From Idiomarina sp. X4 (GTDB lineage: Bacteria; Pseudomonadota; Gammaproteobacteria; Enterobacterales; Alteromonadaceae), in assembly GCF_002808045.1 (NCBI RefSeq), contig NZ_CP025000.1, positions 868,001 to 932,000 on the forward strand: a DNA stretch of 64,000 bases. The letters are read 5' to 3'. The notes beneath the pieces were generated by a model. It saw only the letters and a list, made by a program, of their open reading frames with translations, was not told where the DNA came from and ran no database searches. This document shows, one piece after another, positions 27,329 through 35,496 of this stretch (its first letter is position 1; each line of letters begins with the position of its first letter). A program made the translations under genes and the position numbers.

Positions 27329-27664
27329 ATGAGTTCAAACGAACGCACCTACGAATTGATGGAGCTAAACACCGCGGCAGATCACTGGCAAGCCGGTGAC
27401 GCGGTGTTTGCCGACATTCGCGACCCACAGTCTTTTGCTATGGGTCACATTCCGGGTGCACAACGCATCGACAACAGTAATTTGGCCGTGTTTTTGGAAT
27501 CTGTCGACAAAGACGCACCCATCATCGTGGTTTGCTATCACGGCATTAGTAGTCAGGGCGCCGCAGAATATATTGCGGCCCAAGGCTTTAATAATGTCAG
27601 TAGTATGAACGGCGGCTTCACCGCCTGGTCCATGTCTTACCCCGAGCACGTTAACAAGGAATAA
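27329..27664 (+). CDS. glpE: Thiosulfate sulfurtransferase GlpE (rhodanese)
   Basis: A single-domain rhodanese of 111 residues that transfers sulfane sulfur from thiosulfate to thiol acceptors such as thioredoxin or cyanide. The catalytic Cys69 sits in the loop VVCYHGISSQGAAEY, and the MGHIPGAQRID motif is intact. The size and loop sequence match GlpE. It is followed after three bases by glpG, the same pair as in the E. coli glpEGR cluster, but here it is attached to kbl-tdh rather than to glycerol genes. Confidence 0.93.
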   Translation: MSSNERTYELMELNTAADHWQAGDAVFADIRDPQSFAMGHIPGAQRIDNSNLAVFLESVDKDAPIIVVCYHGISSQGAAEYIAAQGFNNVSSMNGGFTAWSMSYPEHVNKE

Positions 27665-27667
27665 ACC

Positions 27668-28513
27668 ATGCGCCGATTGCTGAGCAGTAAAGACCCGGAA
27701 TGGATGCGAAAGCTTTACCAATATCTGCGTCAGCACGGCATACCGGTGAGTGTCACGGAAAAAGGCGAGCAGCTGGAACTATGGCTGCACCAAAGCAGCT
27801 ACGAGGCGCTCGCCAAGGACTTAGTTCAACAATGTAAGGCAAACCCGGAGTTACTGGACCAGGCCCCAACCCAACAGCCGTCATCGGCACAAAGCACCTC
27901 TCGCTTTTCTCGTCGCTCCGCGCCTATTTCTTTGTCGTTACTGGCACAAAGCGGCTGGCTAACCCGCATTGTTGCTGCGCTGTCGGTGTTGATTTTCATT
28001 GTTTTAAATATGTGGCCGGAAGCAACGCTCGAAACTTTAAAAATTAGCCGGTTCTTTAACGCTCTGCCCTTTGACCAGCCCTGGCGCTTTGTCACCCCGG
28101 TCTTTATGCATTTCACACTGCTTCACATTGTGTTCAATATTTTTTGGTGGTGGTACCTGGGCGGTCGTATTGAAAAGACGCTCGGCACGTCTTGGCTGCT
28201 GGCACTGTTCTTATTCTCCGGTATTACCGCGAATGTGATTCAGTACCTCATGAATGGTCCAAACTTTGGCGGTATGTCGGGTGTGGTTTATGGTTTGCTT
28301 GGCTTCTGTTGGGTGTATAGCTTCCGCCGGGCGACACCGCTGTATCTGCCGCCGGGGCTCATTGTCTTTATGCTGCTTTGGCTGGCACTGGGTTATACCG
28401 GTGTGCTTTGGGTCAATGTGGCTAACGAAGCGCATTTAGCCGGACTGCTGTCAGGTTGTTTAGCGGGTTTTGTGGTGCGGGCGCTGAATCCCACACCTAA
28501 AATTCGTTACTGA
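27668..28513 (+). CDS. glpG: Rhomboid intramembrane protease GlpG
   Basis: An intramembrane serine protease of 281 residues. A cytosolic N-terminal domain (about 1-75) precedes six membrane helices. The active-site serine is in FGGMSGVVYGLLG and the histidine in NEAHLAGLLSG; the HFTLLHIVFNIFWWWYLGG segment is the L1/helix-2 signature. All catalytic residues are intact. It is the last gene of the kbl-tdh-glpE-glpG unit and overlaps the 3' end of the convergent FliL-like gene by seven bases. Confidence 0.95.
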   Translation: MRRLLSSKDPEWMRKLYQYLRQHGIPVSVTEKGEQLELWLHQSSYEALAKDLVQQCKANPELLDQAPTQQPSSAQSTSRFSRRSAPISLSLLAQSGWLTRIVAALSVLIFIVLNMWPEATLETLKISRFFNALPFDQPWRFVTPVFMHFTLLHIVFNIFWWWYLGGRIEKTLGTSWLLALFLFSGITANVIQYLMNGPNFGGMSGVVYGLLGFCWVYSFRRATPLYLPPGLIVFMLLWLALGYTGVLWVNVANEAHLAGLLSGCLAGFVVRALNPTPKIRY

Positions 28514-28905
28514 TAAATATACTTAGTGAAAATGACTTCTTTAATGACCGGGTTACCGGTTTCCTGAGTCATCAGTTCTTTGGCGCGCTCAAGGCATTTG
28601 AGTCGCAGTTGGTCGCGCCCGGTCATGGTGCGCACCTGCCGTTCTGTTGCTGTGCTCAAAATACTGATAAATTCGTTTCTTAACAGCGGCGCATGATGCT
28701 CCACCACACTCACATAACTTGGGTCAGGAACCATGACTTCCACAGCCACCCGCACAAAGCCAAGCCGGTAATCATTACCTTCTTTTAAATAATTGGTTGT
28801 TATGTCAGGTTCAAAGCCGTAGTACGCAACGTCACTTTGAGCATTTGCGCCGGTACTCAGCAAGCACATTGTTAAAATTAAACCTAACGTCCGAATCAGT
28901 TTCAT
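28507..28905 (-). CDS. FliL-like exported protein
   Basis: A 132-residue protein with a signal peptide (1-24, ending GANA) and a body resembling the periplasmic FliL domain: hydrophobic strand GFVRVAVEVMV, then a helix with HHAPLLRNEFISIL and the KEVIFTKYIYQ ending that matches the C-terminal FTxYIxQ pattern of FliL. Classical FliL has a membrane anchor and lies in a flagellar operon; this one lies between glpG and ubiC and appears cleaved and secreted to the periplasm. The start at 28903-28905 is chosen for the signal peptide. The role is uncertain. Confidence 0.72.
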   Translation of the reverse strand: MKLIRTLGLILTMCLLSTGANAQSDVAYYGFEPDITTNYLKEGNDYRLGFVRVAVEVMVPDPSYVSVVEHHAPLLRNEFISILSTATERQVRTMTGRDQLRLKCLERAKELMTQETGNPVIKEVIFTKYIYQ

Positions 28906-28981
28906 ATAGCCACCCAGCTTTCGCTGTTCAATTGTTTCCTCTTTGCTATCATAGCGATAGAGCTTGATAACGCCAATACAA

Positions 28982-29566
28982 ATGACAACAGAGTTATACC
29001 CAGCACCAACATTTCCTGTCAGTGAACCGCTTAAATGGCAGGCTCCTGACAAGGTCGAACTCACCCCGACACAGCATGACTGGCTGTGCTTCGAGGGCTC
29101 TTTAACTCAGCGTCTGAAAAGTAATTGCAGACATTTTGAGGTTCGTTTATTAGGGCAACAGGAAATGCTACCTCATGACGAAGAGTGCCATCGCTTAAAG
29201 CAGAGTCAGCCCGCAGTGGTGCGCGAGGTGCTGCTATACTGTGACAATAAACCCTGGGTATTTGCCCGCAGTATTTTCGCGAAAAGCGCTGAAAACAACG
29301 AGCAGTTGCAACTTTCGGAACTGGGTAACCGTTCACTGGGCGACTCGTTATTTCAACGAGACGACTTAACCTCAGGACCGATTGAAATAGCGACTGTGAC
29401 GGAATCCCATGTTATCGGCAAACTAAACCAGCAGTGGTTTAACCATTCGAAACCCTTATTAGGTCGCCGCCGAATATTTTCGACCGCAGGGGAGCAACTG
29501 TTAGTCAGCGAGATATTTTTAACGTCGTCACCCATTTATGAAGGGTCGCTAGAGGTAACAAAGTGA
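28982..29566 (+). CDS. ubiC: Chorismate pyruvate-lyase
   Basis: Splits chorismate into pyruvate and 4-hydroxybenzoate, the first step of ubiquinone synthesis. The 194-residue protein shows family features: DWLCFEGSLTQRLK near the N-terminus, the REVLLYCDNKPWVFARSIF strand region with its catalytic arginine, LGNRSLGDSLF, and the C-terminal LLVSEIFL. The ATG at 28982 is preferred over an in-frame TTG at 28964. The stop overlaps the GTG start of ubiA, so the two ubiquinone genes are coupled. Confidence 0.93.
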   Translation: MTTELYPAPTFPVSEPLKWQAPDKVELTPTQHDWLCFEGSLTQRLKSNCRHFEVRLLGQQEMLPHDEECHRLKQSQPAVVREVLLYCDNKPWVFARSIFAKSAENNEQLQLSELGNRSLGDSLFQRDDLTSGPIEIATVTESHVIGKLNQQWFNHSKPLLGRRRIFSTAGEQLLVSEIFLTSSPIYEGSLEVTK

Positions 29567-30420
29567 TAGCACAAAAACTTCAGGCATTTTGGCAGTTAAT
29601 GCGGGCTGACCGCCCTATCGGAACTTATTTGTTGGCGTGGCCAACAATATGGGCTTTGCTTATTGCCGGAACCGGTAATCCGCCATTGAAAATTGTGGTG
29701 GTATTTCTGCTGGGTACCTTTGTTATGCGTTCCGCCGGCTGCGTAATCAATGACTTTGCTGATCGTAACTTCGACGGTCATGTCAGACGAACTAAACAGC
29801 GCCCCATTCCAGCAGGGAAAATATCCGCAACGGAAGCGATTATTGGCTTCTTTATTTTGCTCGCTATCGCTTTTGGGTTAGTGCTTCAGCTCAATACCAA
29901 TACCGTTATGCTGAGTTTCCTCGCGGCCGGCGTTGCAGCGTTATACCCGTTCTGCAAACGCTGGACGCATTTGCCGCAGGTGGTGTTAGGCGTTGCTTTT
30001 AGTTTCGGCATACTCATGGCATTTACGGCGCTTGAATCGAACGAATGGTTTATCGCCGCACTGCTGTTTATTGCCAATATCATCTGGACCGTCGCTTACG
30101 ACACCGAATACGCTATGGCCGACCGGGAAGACGACTTGAAAATTGGTCTGCAAAGTACGGCTATTTTATTTGGCCGCTTCGACAAGTTGATTATTGCCTT
30201 ACTGCAGTTGGTGGTCATCGGTTTATTGGCATGGGTGCTTTATATACTTACCGCTGACTGGATAGCCTGGGCAGCGCTTGGCGTAAGTGTCCTATTGTTT
30301 ATGTATCAGCAGTGGATGATACGCCACCGCGAACCAATGAAATGCTTCCAGGCCTTTTTGCACAACCACTACGTCGGTATGGTTTTCGCTATAGGCCTGG
30401 CATTACATTACTGGTACTAA
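29563..30420 (+). CDS. ubiA: 4-hydroxybenzoate polyprenyltransferase
   Basis: Membrane enzyme that attaches the polyprenyl chain to 4-hydroxybenzoate. The 285-residue protein has about eight or nine helices and both Mg-prenyl-diphosphate motifs: NDFADRNFDGHVRRT (first Asp-rich motif) and DTEYAMADREDD (second). The start is GTG (29563), overlapping the ubiC TGA. It is convergent with plsB, with 14 bases between the coding ends. The product feeds the ubiquinone pool used by the respiratory chain that ends in oxidases such as the cox cluster at 34-42 kb. Confidence 0.96.
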   Translation: MIAQKLQAFWQLMRADRPIGTYLLAWPTIWALLIAGTGNPPLKIVVVFLLGTFVMRSAGCVINDFADRNFDGHVRRTKQRPIPAGKISATEAIIGFFILLAIAFGLVLQLNTNTVMLSFLAAGVAALYPFCKRWTHLPQVVLGVAFSFGILMAFTALESNEWFIAALLFIANIIWTVAYDTEYAMADREDDLKIGLQSTAILFGRFDKLIIALLQLVVIGLLAWVLYILTADWIAWAALGVSVLLFMYQQWMIRHREPMKCFQAFLHNHYVGMVFAIGLALHYWY

Positions 30421-30434
30421 GTTTAAACGAAACG

Positions 30435-32888
30435 CTATTCACTCGGCTGATTGACGAACTGCTGCACCGATTGCCTGATGGTTTGCAGAACAGGTCCGTC
30501 AATCAGCTCGTCGACTTGGTCGCTTAGCGCGCCAACGGGCTCTGCAGCAATTTGTTGACCATCGTCGTCGATCTCAACAAGCCCCTGCTGCTTCAAGCTG
30601 GCAATGAGTGTCGCCATGACTTTCTTATCATAAAATTCCGGCGCGTCGATGCCATGAATGGCGCTCAATCGCTCTGCCAGAGTAATGGACTGTTTTTCAA
30701 GCTCTGCTCGCATTATTGGTTGTGCCTGTTGTAAAAGTTCTAGCACAATACAGTAACGCTGCAGAGTTTCACTGGCACTGTTCGCCAGCAGACGCAGGCG
30801 GTACCATTCGGCGCTTTCGCGCTTTGCAATGACGCAGTCGCTGCCGTCACGGGTGATTAACTGCTGACGAGCCAGCTCTTCACATAGCGCTTCCACCCAT
30901 AACGGAATATCATCCTTTGAATGGCTCAGGTAAAGCTCTGCTTTCAACATAGGGTAAATAGCTTGCGTTCGCTCAACGATTTCACCAACGGACACACGCT
31001 TTTTCGCCATAATAATAGAGGCAACCATGCCTGGCATCACCATCATGTGCAGTATGTTGTTACGATAGTACGTCATGGCTATAGCCGACATACGTTCAAG
31101 CGAAATAACTTCGCCCATAGTGTCCGATTCAACTTTAAATTTGTCGGTGCGCAAGGCCTGTTGCCATAACTCTTCCGACGTCTCTTTAGGCACACTGATG
31201 TCTTTACTGTACGGCACTTCTTTCAACACGCCCAAATACACATCCAACTGCGCTAAAAGCTCTTCTTTGGTCAAGGCATGGTGTTCGGAGCTGAGTAATG
31301 CCAAAGCGGTTAGGTTCACGCTGTTTGCCGCTGCCGAATCATTAATACCCTGCATCACACGTTCGGCCAACCCATTGACCACCGGCGTTAACCAGTTCGG
31401 TCTTAATGGCTCCTCGGCGCCCCGGGTCACTGACTTATGCCAGTCCGGCGCGTTGCAATCGAGCGTGTGCTTCAAGTCGATAGGCTGGCCAAAGGTGACA
31501 AAGCCCTGACCGAAATTACGTAGCTTGGTAATCGTTTTCAAAATTTGGAAAACCGATTCCTTTTCTTTGTCCTTACCTTTGAGCTCTTTCAGGTAAGTAG
31601 CGACTTCCATAATGTGTTCATAGCCCAGGTAAACTGGGACTAGCGATACCGGACGTTGCTGGTCGCGCAGCATTCCTTGCACAGTCATCGCCAGCATGCC
31701 AGTTTTCGGTGGCAGTAAGCGGCCTGTTCGTGAGCGTCCACCTTCGCTAAAGTATTCGACGGGGTAACCTTTTTGGAATAGCCAGCACAAGTACTCACGG
31801 AATACGGCAGAATAAAGCTTGTTGCCGCGGAAGCTGCGGCGTATAAAGAATGCGCCACCACGGCGGAAGATACCGCCAACCGGGAAGAAATTCAGATTAA
31901 CACCGGCGGCGATGTGCGGTGGTACCAGGCCTTCTTTATAAATGACATAACTCAGTAGTAAGTAGTCCATGTGACTACGGTGGCACGGCACATAAATAAT
32001 TTCGTGCCCTTGTTGGGCCAAACGACGTATGCGCTCCCCGCCTTTTACATGGATCCCGTTATAAATGCGATTCCACATCCAGGTCATAAAGCGGTCCAGC
32101 AGGCGTACCAGCGTTGAGCTGTAATTTGCGGCAATTTCATCGATGTAAGAAAGTGCTTTCTTGCGAGCCTCTTCTTCACAGATTTTCTTACCTTTCGCTT
32201 CGTCTGCCACGGCCTTTTTAAGCGCTGGTGTGTTAATTAACTGCGCCATGAGCTCTTTGCGATGACTCAACTTCGGTCCGGCAACCGCATGGCGCATACG
32301 AACAAAGTGAACGCGGGCAACACGCGCCAATTTATGGGCTATGCGCATATCAGCGCCGTAGTCATGCGCCATTTTTCCAAGACTCACACTACGTGATAAA
32401 CGCAGTAACACATGACGACCTGAGAAGAGTACCAACCAGAATTTACGAAGCGCCCCCGGATTGTCGAGGTCGCCTGTCATGGCTTTACCGGCTGTCGCTT
32501 CCTGACCCGCCTGACGTCCCCAGAACACACCGGCAGGTATCAGCTGCAAATCGAGCTTAGTATCGTCTTTATGCAGCTTTAATAATTGATGAAATTCCTT
32601 CACGGCCTCTTCAGAAGTTTCATTGGCAAACTCTTCCAGGTACATGACCCGACTGTATTCCTTGCCATTCACTTCAAGTGGCTCGAGCGGATCAGGCAGG
32701 CCGCGCTTTTTCGCCGCACGCTGCAATATGGAAAGATCCGCTGAAGATGTCGAGCGCATAACGTAAGCCACCGGCTTTTGTACCGTGCTGTTGTGATCGG
32801 TTTCATCGCCGTCCCAAATTTCTTCGAACCGTGTTAGCCAGCGTAATGGATACTTCAACACCGCATAAAAAGGGCTTTTTTTGCTCAT
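30435..32888 (-). CDS. plsB: Glycerol-3-phosphate acyltransferase PlsB
   Basis: Inner-membrane-associated enzyme that acylates the sn-1 position of glycerol 3-phosphate with acyl-CoA or acyl-ACP, the first step of phospholipid synthesis. The 817-residue protein has the acyltransferase block I HX4D (HRSHMD in CHRSHMDYLLLSYV, about residue 305), block II (GGIFRRGGAFFIRR), block III (YFSEGGRSRTGRLLPPKTGML) and block IV (VSLVPVYLGYE). The length fits PlsB. A perfect inverted repeat covers its ribosome-binding region, and its promoter region abuts the lexA SOS boxes. Confidence 0.96.
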   Translation of the reverse strand: MSKKSPFYAVLKYPLRWLTRFEEIWDGDETDHNSTVQKPVAYVMRSTSSADLSILQRAAKKRGLPDPLEPLEVNGKEYSRVMYLEEFANETSEEAVKEFHQLLKLHKDDTKLDLQLIPAGVFWGRQAGQEATAGKAMTGDLDNPGALRKFWLVLFSGRHVLLRLSRSVSLGKMAHDYGADMRIAHKLARVARVHFVRMRHAVAGPKLSHRKELMAQLINTPALKKAVADEAKGKKICEEEARKKALSYIDEIAANYSSTLVRLLDRFMTWMWNRIYNGIHVKGGERIRRLAQQGHEIIYVPCHRSHMDYLLLSYVIYKEGLVPPHIAAGVNLNFFPVGGIFRRGGAFFIRRSFRGNKLYSAVFREYLCWLFQKGYPVEYFSEGGRSRTGRLLPPKTGMLAMTVQGMLRDQQRPVSLVPVYLGYEHIMEVATYLKELKGKDKEKESVFQILKTITKLRNFGQGFVTFGQPIDLKHTLDCNAPDWHKSVTRGAEEPLRPNWLTPVVNGLAERVMQGINDSAAANSVNLTALALLSSEHHALTKEELLAQLDVYLGVLKEVPYSKDISVPKETSEELWQQALRTDKFKVESDTMGEVISLERMSAIAMTYYRNNILHMMVMPGMVASIIMAKKRVSVGEIVERTQAIYPMLKAELYLSHSKDDIPLWVEALCEELARQQLITRDGSDCVIAKRESAEWYRLRLLANSASETLQRYCIVLELLQQAQPIMRAELEKQSITLAERLSAIHGIDAPEFYDKKVMATLIASLKQQGLVEIDDDGQQIAAEPVGALSDQVDELIDGPVLQTIRQSVQQFVNQPSE

Positions 32889-32896
32889 ACATCGAC

Positions 32897-32913
32897 CTCT
32901 GTTTTAAACAGAG
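32897..32913. repeat. Perfect 17-base inverted repeat at the plsB translation start
   Basis: CTCTGTTT (32897-32904), T, AAACAGAG (32906-32913) lies 9-25 bases upstream of the plsB ATG and includes its AGAGG ribosome site. It could be an operator or an mRNA structure that hides the ribosome site. It does not fit the LexA CTGT-N8-ACAG spacing. Confidence 0.5.
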
Positions 32914-32975
32914 CTATAGGATACCAACTTAAAAAATAAAAGTCGTTGATGAAATGACTTGCGAAATGAAAATAC

Positions 32976-32991
32976 CTGTATATACTCACAG
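32976..32991 (+). promoter_or_regulatory. LexA binding site (SOS box 1)
   Basis: CTGTATATACTCACAG matches the gammaproteobacterial CTGT-N8-ACAG LexA consensus with an AT-rich centre. It lies 30-45 bases upstream of the lexA start codon, consistent with autorepression. Confidence 0.93.
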
Positions 32992-32996
32992 TATCA

Positions 32997-33012
32997 CTGT
33001 ACATAAACACAG
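32997..33012 (+). promoter_or_regulatory. LexA binding site (SOS box 2)
   Basis: CTGTACATAAACACAG is a second exact CTGT-N8-ACAG match starting five bases after the first, as at the E. coli lexA promoter. Its end overlaps the AGG of the lexA ribosome site. Confidence 0.9.
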
Positions 33013-33020
33013 GTTCGAAT

Positions 33021-33638
33021 ATGCGCCCTTTAACACCGAGACAGTCTGAAATATTAGAGCTGATTAAAGACAACCTGCACGCGACTGGTATGCCACCAAC
33101 GCGCGCGGAAATCGCGTCGAAGCTTGGCTTTCGTTCTGCCAACGCAGCAGAAGAGCATTTAAAGGCATTGGCGCGTAAAGGTGTTATCGAAATTATGCCG
33201 GGCATGTCGCGTGGTATTCGGTTAGTTGGTGACGACTTTGATATCGCTGAAGGGCTGCCACTGATTGGTCAGGTCGCTGCCGGTGAGCCATTGCTGGCTG
33301 AAGAGCATGTTGAAGGGCATTACAAAGTCGACGAATCATTATTCCAGCCTGCCGCCAGCTTTTTACTAAAAGTAAACGGCATGAGCATGAGAGACATCGG
33401 CATTCTCGACGGCGATCTACTCGCTGTGCATAAAACGGAGCAAGCGAGAAACGGCCAAGTCATTGTTGCTCGGGTAGAAGACGAAGTGACGGTAAAGCGC
33501 TTTGAGCGCAAAGGACGCACTGTCTTATTACATCCGGAAAACCCAGATTTCTCCACCATCACCGTAGACTTAGCGTCACAAGTATTCGCTATTGAAGGTC
33601 TGGCGGTTGGTGTTATCAGAAACGGAGCTGCATTATGA
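33021..33638 (+). CDS. lexA: SOS response repressor LexA
   Basis: Transcriptional repressor that self-cleaves when RecA filaments form after DNA damage. The 205-residue protein has an N-terminal winged helix ([17 protein letters not shown] to about 70), the Ala87-Gly88 cleavage site (QVAAGEP), catalytic Ser122 (GMSMRD) and Lys159 (EVTVKRF). Two LexA boxes lie directly upstream. Its stop overlaps the sulA start (ATGA), making an autoregulated lexA-sulA operon like those of Pseudomonas and other gammaproteobacteria. Confidence 0.98.
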   Translation: MRPLTPRQSEILELIKDNLHATGMPPTRAEIASKLGFRSANAAEEHLKALARKGVIEIMPGMSRGIRLVGDDFDIAEGLPLIGQVAAGEPLLAEEHVEGHYKVDESLFQPAASFLLKVNGMSMRDIGILDGDLLAVHKTEQARNGQVIVARVEDEVTVKRFERKGRTVLLHPENPDFSTITVDLASQVFAIEGLAVGVIRNGAAL

Positions 33639-34066
33639 AGACTCAACAAAACACGAAATTACACCACCCTGGTTTGTGGAAAGCTGCACCTACGGATATT
33701 AAATTTGAGCCGGAAGCTCATACGGAATCGACAGAATCGGACGCATTATCACCCGCTGTTCAAAATGCTTTACAACAAAAGCCAAGTGAGTGGGTCACTG
33801 TTATCGGTGGGGACAAAAATGTCATTGCTGAACTTATTGAATCAGGCGTTGCGGAGCACCAAATTCGTTGGTTACGCAGCCATTCTGCGGAGCGTTGCGA
33901 ATGGGCATTAGAGCAAGCATTGCTGGCCGGAAACAGCAGCGTGGTTATTGCCTACCTTGACTCTGTGTCAAGCCGCACCTGGCAGCGCGCCAAAATGGCC
34001 AGTAAGTTAAGTCGCACTCAATACTTCCTGTTTGATAAAAACACACTAACATCCCACCTCCACTAA
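33635..34066 (+). CDS. sulA: SOS cell-division inhibitor, SulA-like
   Basis: A 143-residue SulA-type protein that would bind FtsZ and block division during the SOS response. The conserved core is WVTVIGG, a central [20 protein letters not shown] and [11 protein letters not shown], followed by a charged tail ending YFLFDK. The gene follows lexA with an ATGA overlap and is thus under the two LexA boxes, and a strong terminator follows. Sequence similarity to enterobacterial SulA is modest, so position is an important part of this call. Confidence 0.82.
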   Translation: MKTQQNTKLHHPGLWKAAPTDIKFEPEAHTESTESDALSPAVQNALQQKPSEWVTVIGGDKNVIAELIESGVAEHQIRWLRSHSAERCEWALEQALLAGNSSVVIAYLDSVSSRTWQRAKMASKLSRTQYFLFDKNTLTSHLH

Positions 34067-34094
34067 ATCCTCGTTAGTGTGTTTCTTCCTTGAT

Positions 34095-34117
34095 AGGCTG
34101 CTTCGGCAGCCTTTTTT
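34095..34117 (+). terminator. Rho-independent terminator of lexA-sulA
   Basis: AGGCTGC (34095-34101), a TTCG tetraloop and GCAGCCT (34106-34112) are followed by TTTTT. This is a textbook intrinsic terminator 28 bases after the sulA stop. Confidence 0.93.
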
Positions 34118-34358
34118 AACAGATCCGCTCATTTATTAACCATTTGTTTGATTTGATCTGGATCTTTCTTTGTAAATTAGTTAATAAATGTACTACCCGA
34201 CTATAAAAATATTATAACAACGATAATTATAACAAAGAGTCTGTGGAGAAAGTGATTTCTGGGGAGATGCTGTTCCTTTTTCTGCTTACCTCTTTGTTCT
34301 TCGAATTTTGATCGGAATTAGTCTTTCGGTCTCATTGAAGAATAAGAGGAGAAGTCAC

Positions 34359-35486
34359 GTGAAAATGAAGCCTCTGTGGGCACTGTTGGCTATGTTGAGC
34401 TTACCTGCGAGCGCGGAAAGCCAACTCAACCTAACCAAAGGTGTTACCGAAGTCAGTAACCGGGTATATGACCTGCACATGACGATATTTTATATCTGTT
34501 GTGCCATTGGCGTGGTCGTATTCGGTTTAATGTTCATTTCGATGATTCGCCATCGCAAATCGAAAAACCCTAAACCAGCGAATTTCCATGAGAACGTAAA
34601 AGTTGAAATTGCCTGGACCATTATTCCACTCCTCATTCTTGTGGGTATGGCCATTCCGGCAACAACAACACTGATTGCTATGGAAGACACCTCAGAAGCC
34701 GATGTCACCATCCAGGTAACAGGTTCTCAGTGGAAGTGGCACTACAAGTATTTCGAGAATGACGTTGAGTTCTTCAGCCGCTTAGCGACACAGCAAGAGC
34801 AGATCAATAATAAGTTCACTAAAAGCGAAAACTACCTTCTGGAAGTTGATCGTCCATTGGTTATTCCTACCGACAGAAAAGTTCGTTTCCTAGTGACTTC
34901 GGACGACGTTATTCATAGTTGGTGGGTGCCTGACTTTGCCGTTAAAAAAGACGCTAACCCTGGCTTTATTAACGAGACTTGGACCAAAGTCGATGAACCC
35001 GGGATTTATCGCGGCCAATGCGCTGAGCTTTGTGGTAAAGATCACGGTTTCATGCCGGTTGTAGTTATTGCAAAAGAACCCGCCGAATACGAAAAATGGA
35101 TAACCGACATTGAAGCGAAACAAGAAGCCGCTCGCCAGCGAGAACAAGAGCTGCTCTCTATGGAAATGTCGAAAGAAGAGCTCATGGATTTGGGTGAAAA
35201 AGTATATAACAGTACCTGTGCAGCTTGTCACCAACCTAACGGTCAAGGTGTCAACGGTGTATTCCCTGCACTCGCGGGAAGTGGCGTTGCCGTTGACCCT
35301 GAGGCGAAATCAAAACACATCGACATTGTTGTTAACGGTGTATCCGGAACGGCCATGCAGGCATTCGGACAACAGTTAAGCATGCAAGAGCTCGCTGCGG
35401 TTATCACCTACGAGCGTAATGCCTGGGGTAACGAAACCGGCGACCTTATTCAGGCAGCCGACATCAACAAAGTCATGAATCAATAA
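34359..35486 (+). CDS. coxB: Cytochrome c oxidase subunit II with fused cytochrome c (caa3-type)
   Basis: Accepts electrons from cytochrome c through its CuA centre and passes them to subunit I. The 375-residue form starts at GTG 34359, seven bases after GAGGAG, with a signal peptide (ending PASAES), two membrane helices (about 35-60 and 82-105), the cupredoxin domain with CuA ligands in GQCAELCGKDHGFM, and a C-terminal cytochrome c domain with the heme motif CAACH and a distal Met region. The fused heme domain marks a caa3-type oxidase. It is the first gene of the cox cluster. Confidence 0.95.
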   Translation: MKMKPLWALLAMLSLPASAESQLNLTKGVTEVSNRVYDLHMTIFYICCAIGVVVFGLMFISMIRHRKSKNPKPANFHENVKVEIAWTIIPLLILVGMAIPATTTLIAMEDTSEADVTIQVTGSQWKWHYKYFENDVEFFSRLATQQEQINNKFTKSENYLLEVDRPLVIPTDRKVRFLVTSDDVIHSWWVPDFAVKKDANPGFINETWTKVDEPGIYRGQCAELCGKDHGFMPVVVIAKEPAEYEKWITDIEAKQEAARQREQELLSMEMSKEELMDLGEKVYNSTCAACHQPNGQGVNGVFPALAGSGVAVDPEAKSKHIDIVVNGVSGTAMQAFGQQLSMQELAAVITYERNAWGNETGDLIQAADINKVMNQ

Positions 35487-35496
35487 GGAGACGGTG

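Noticed and set aside
31075..31509. 144-codon frame opposite plsB
   Set aside because: Antisense shadow of a well-supported essential gene, with no recognisable domain.
34118..34358. Possible small gene or RNA in the 240-base region before coxB
   Set aside because: AT-rich with no convincing short frame, hairpin-terminator pair or known RNA motif; most likely the cox promoter and leader.
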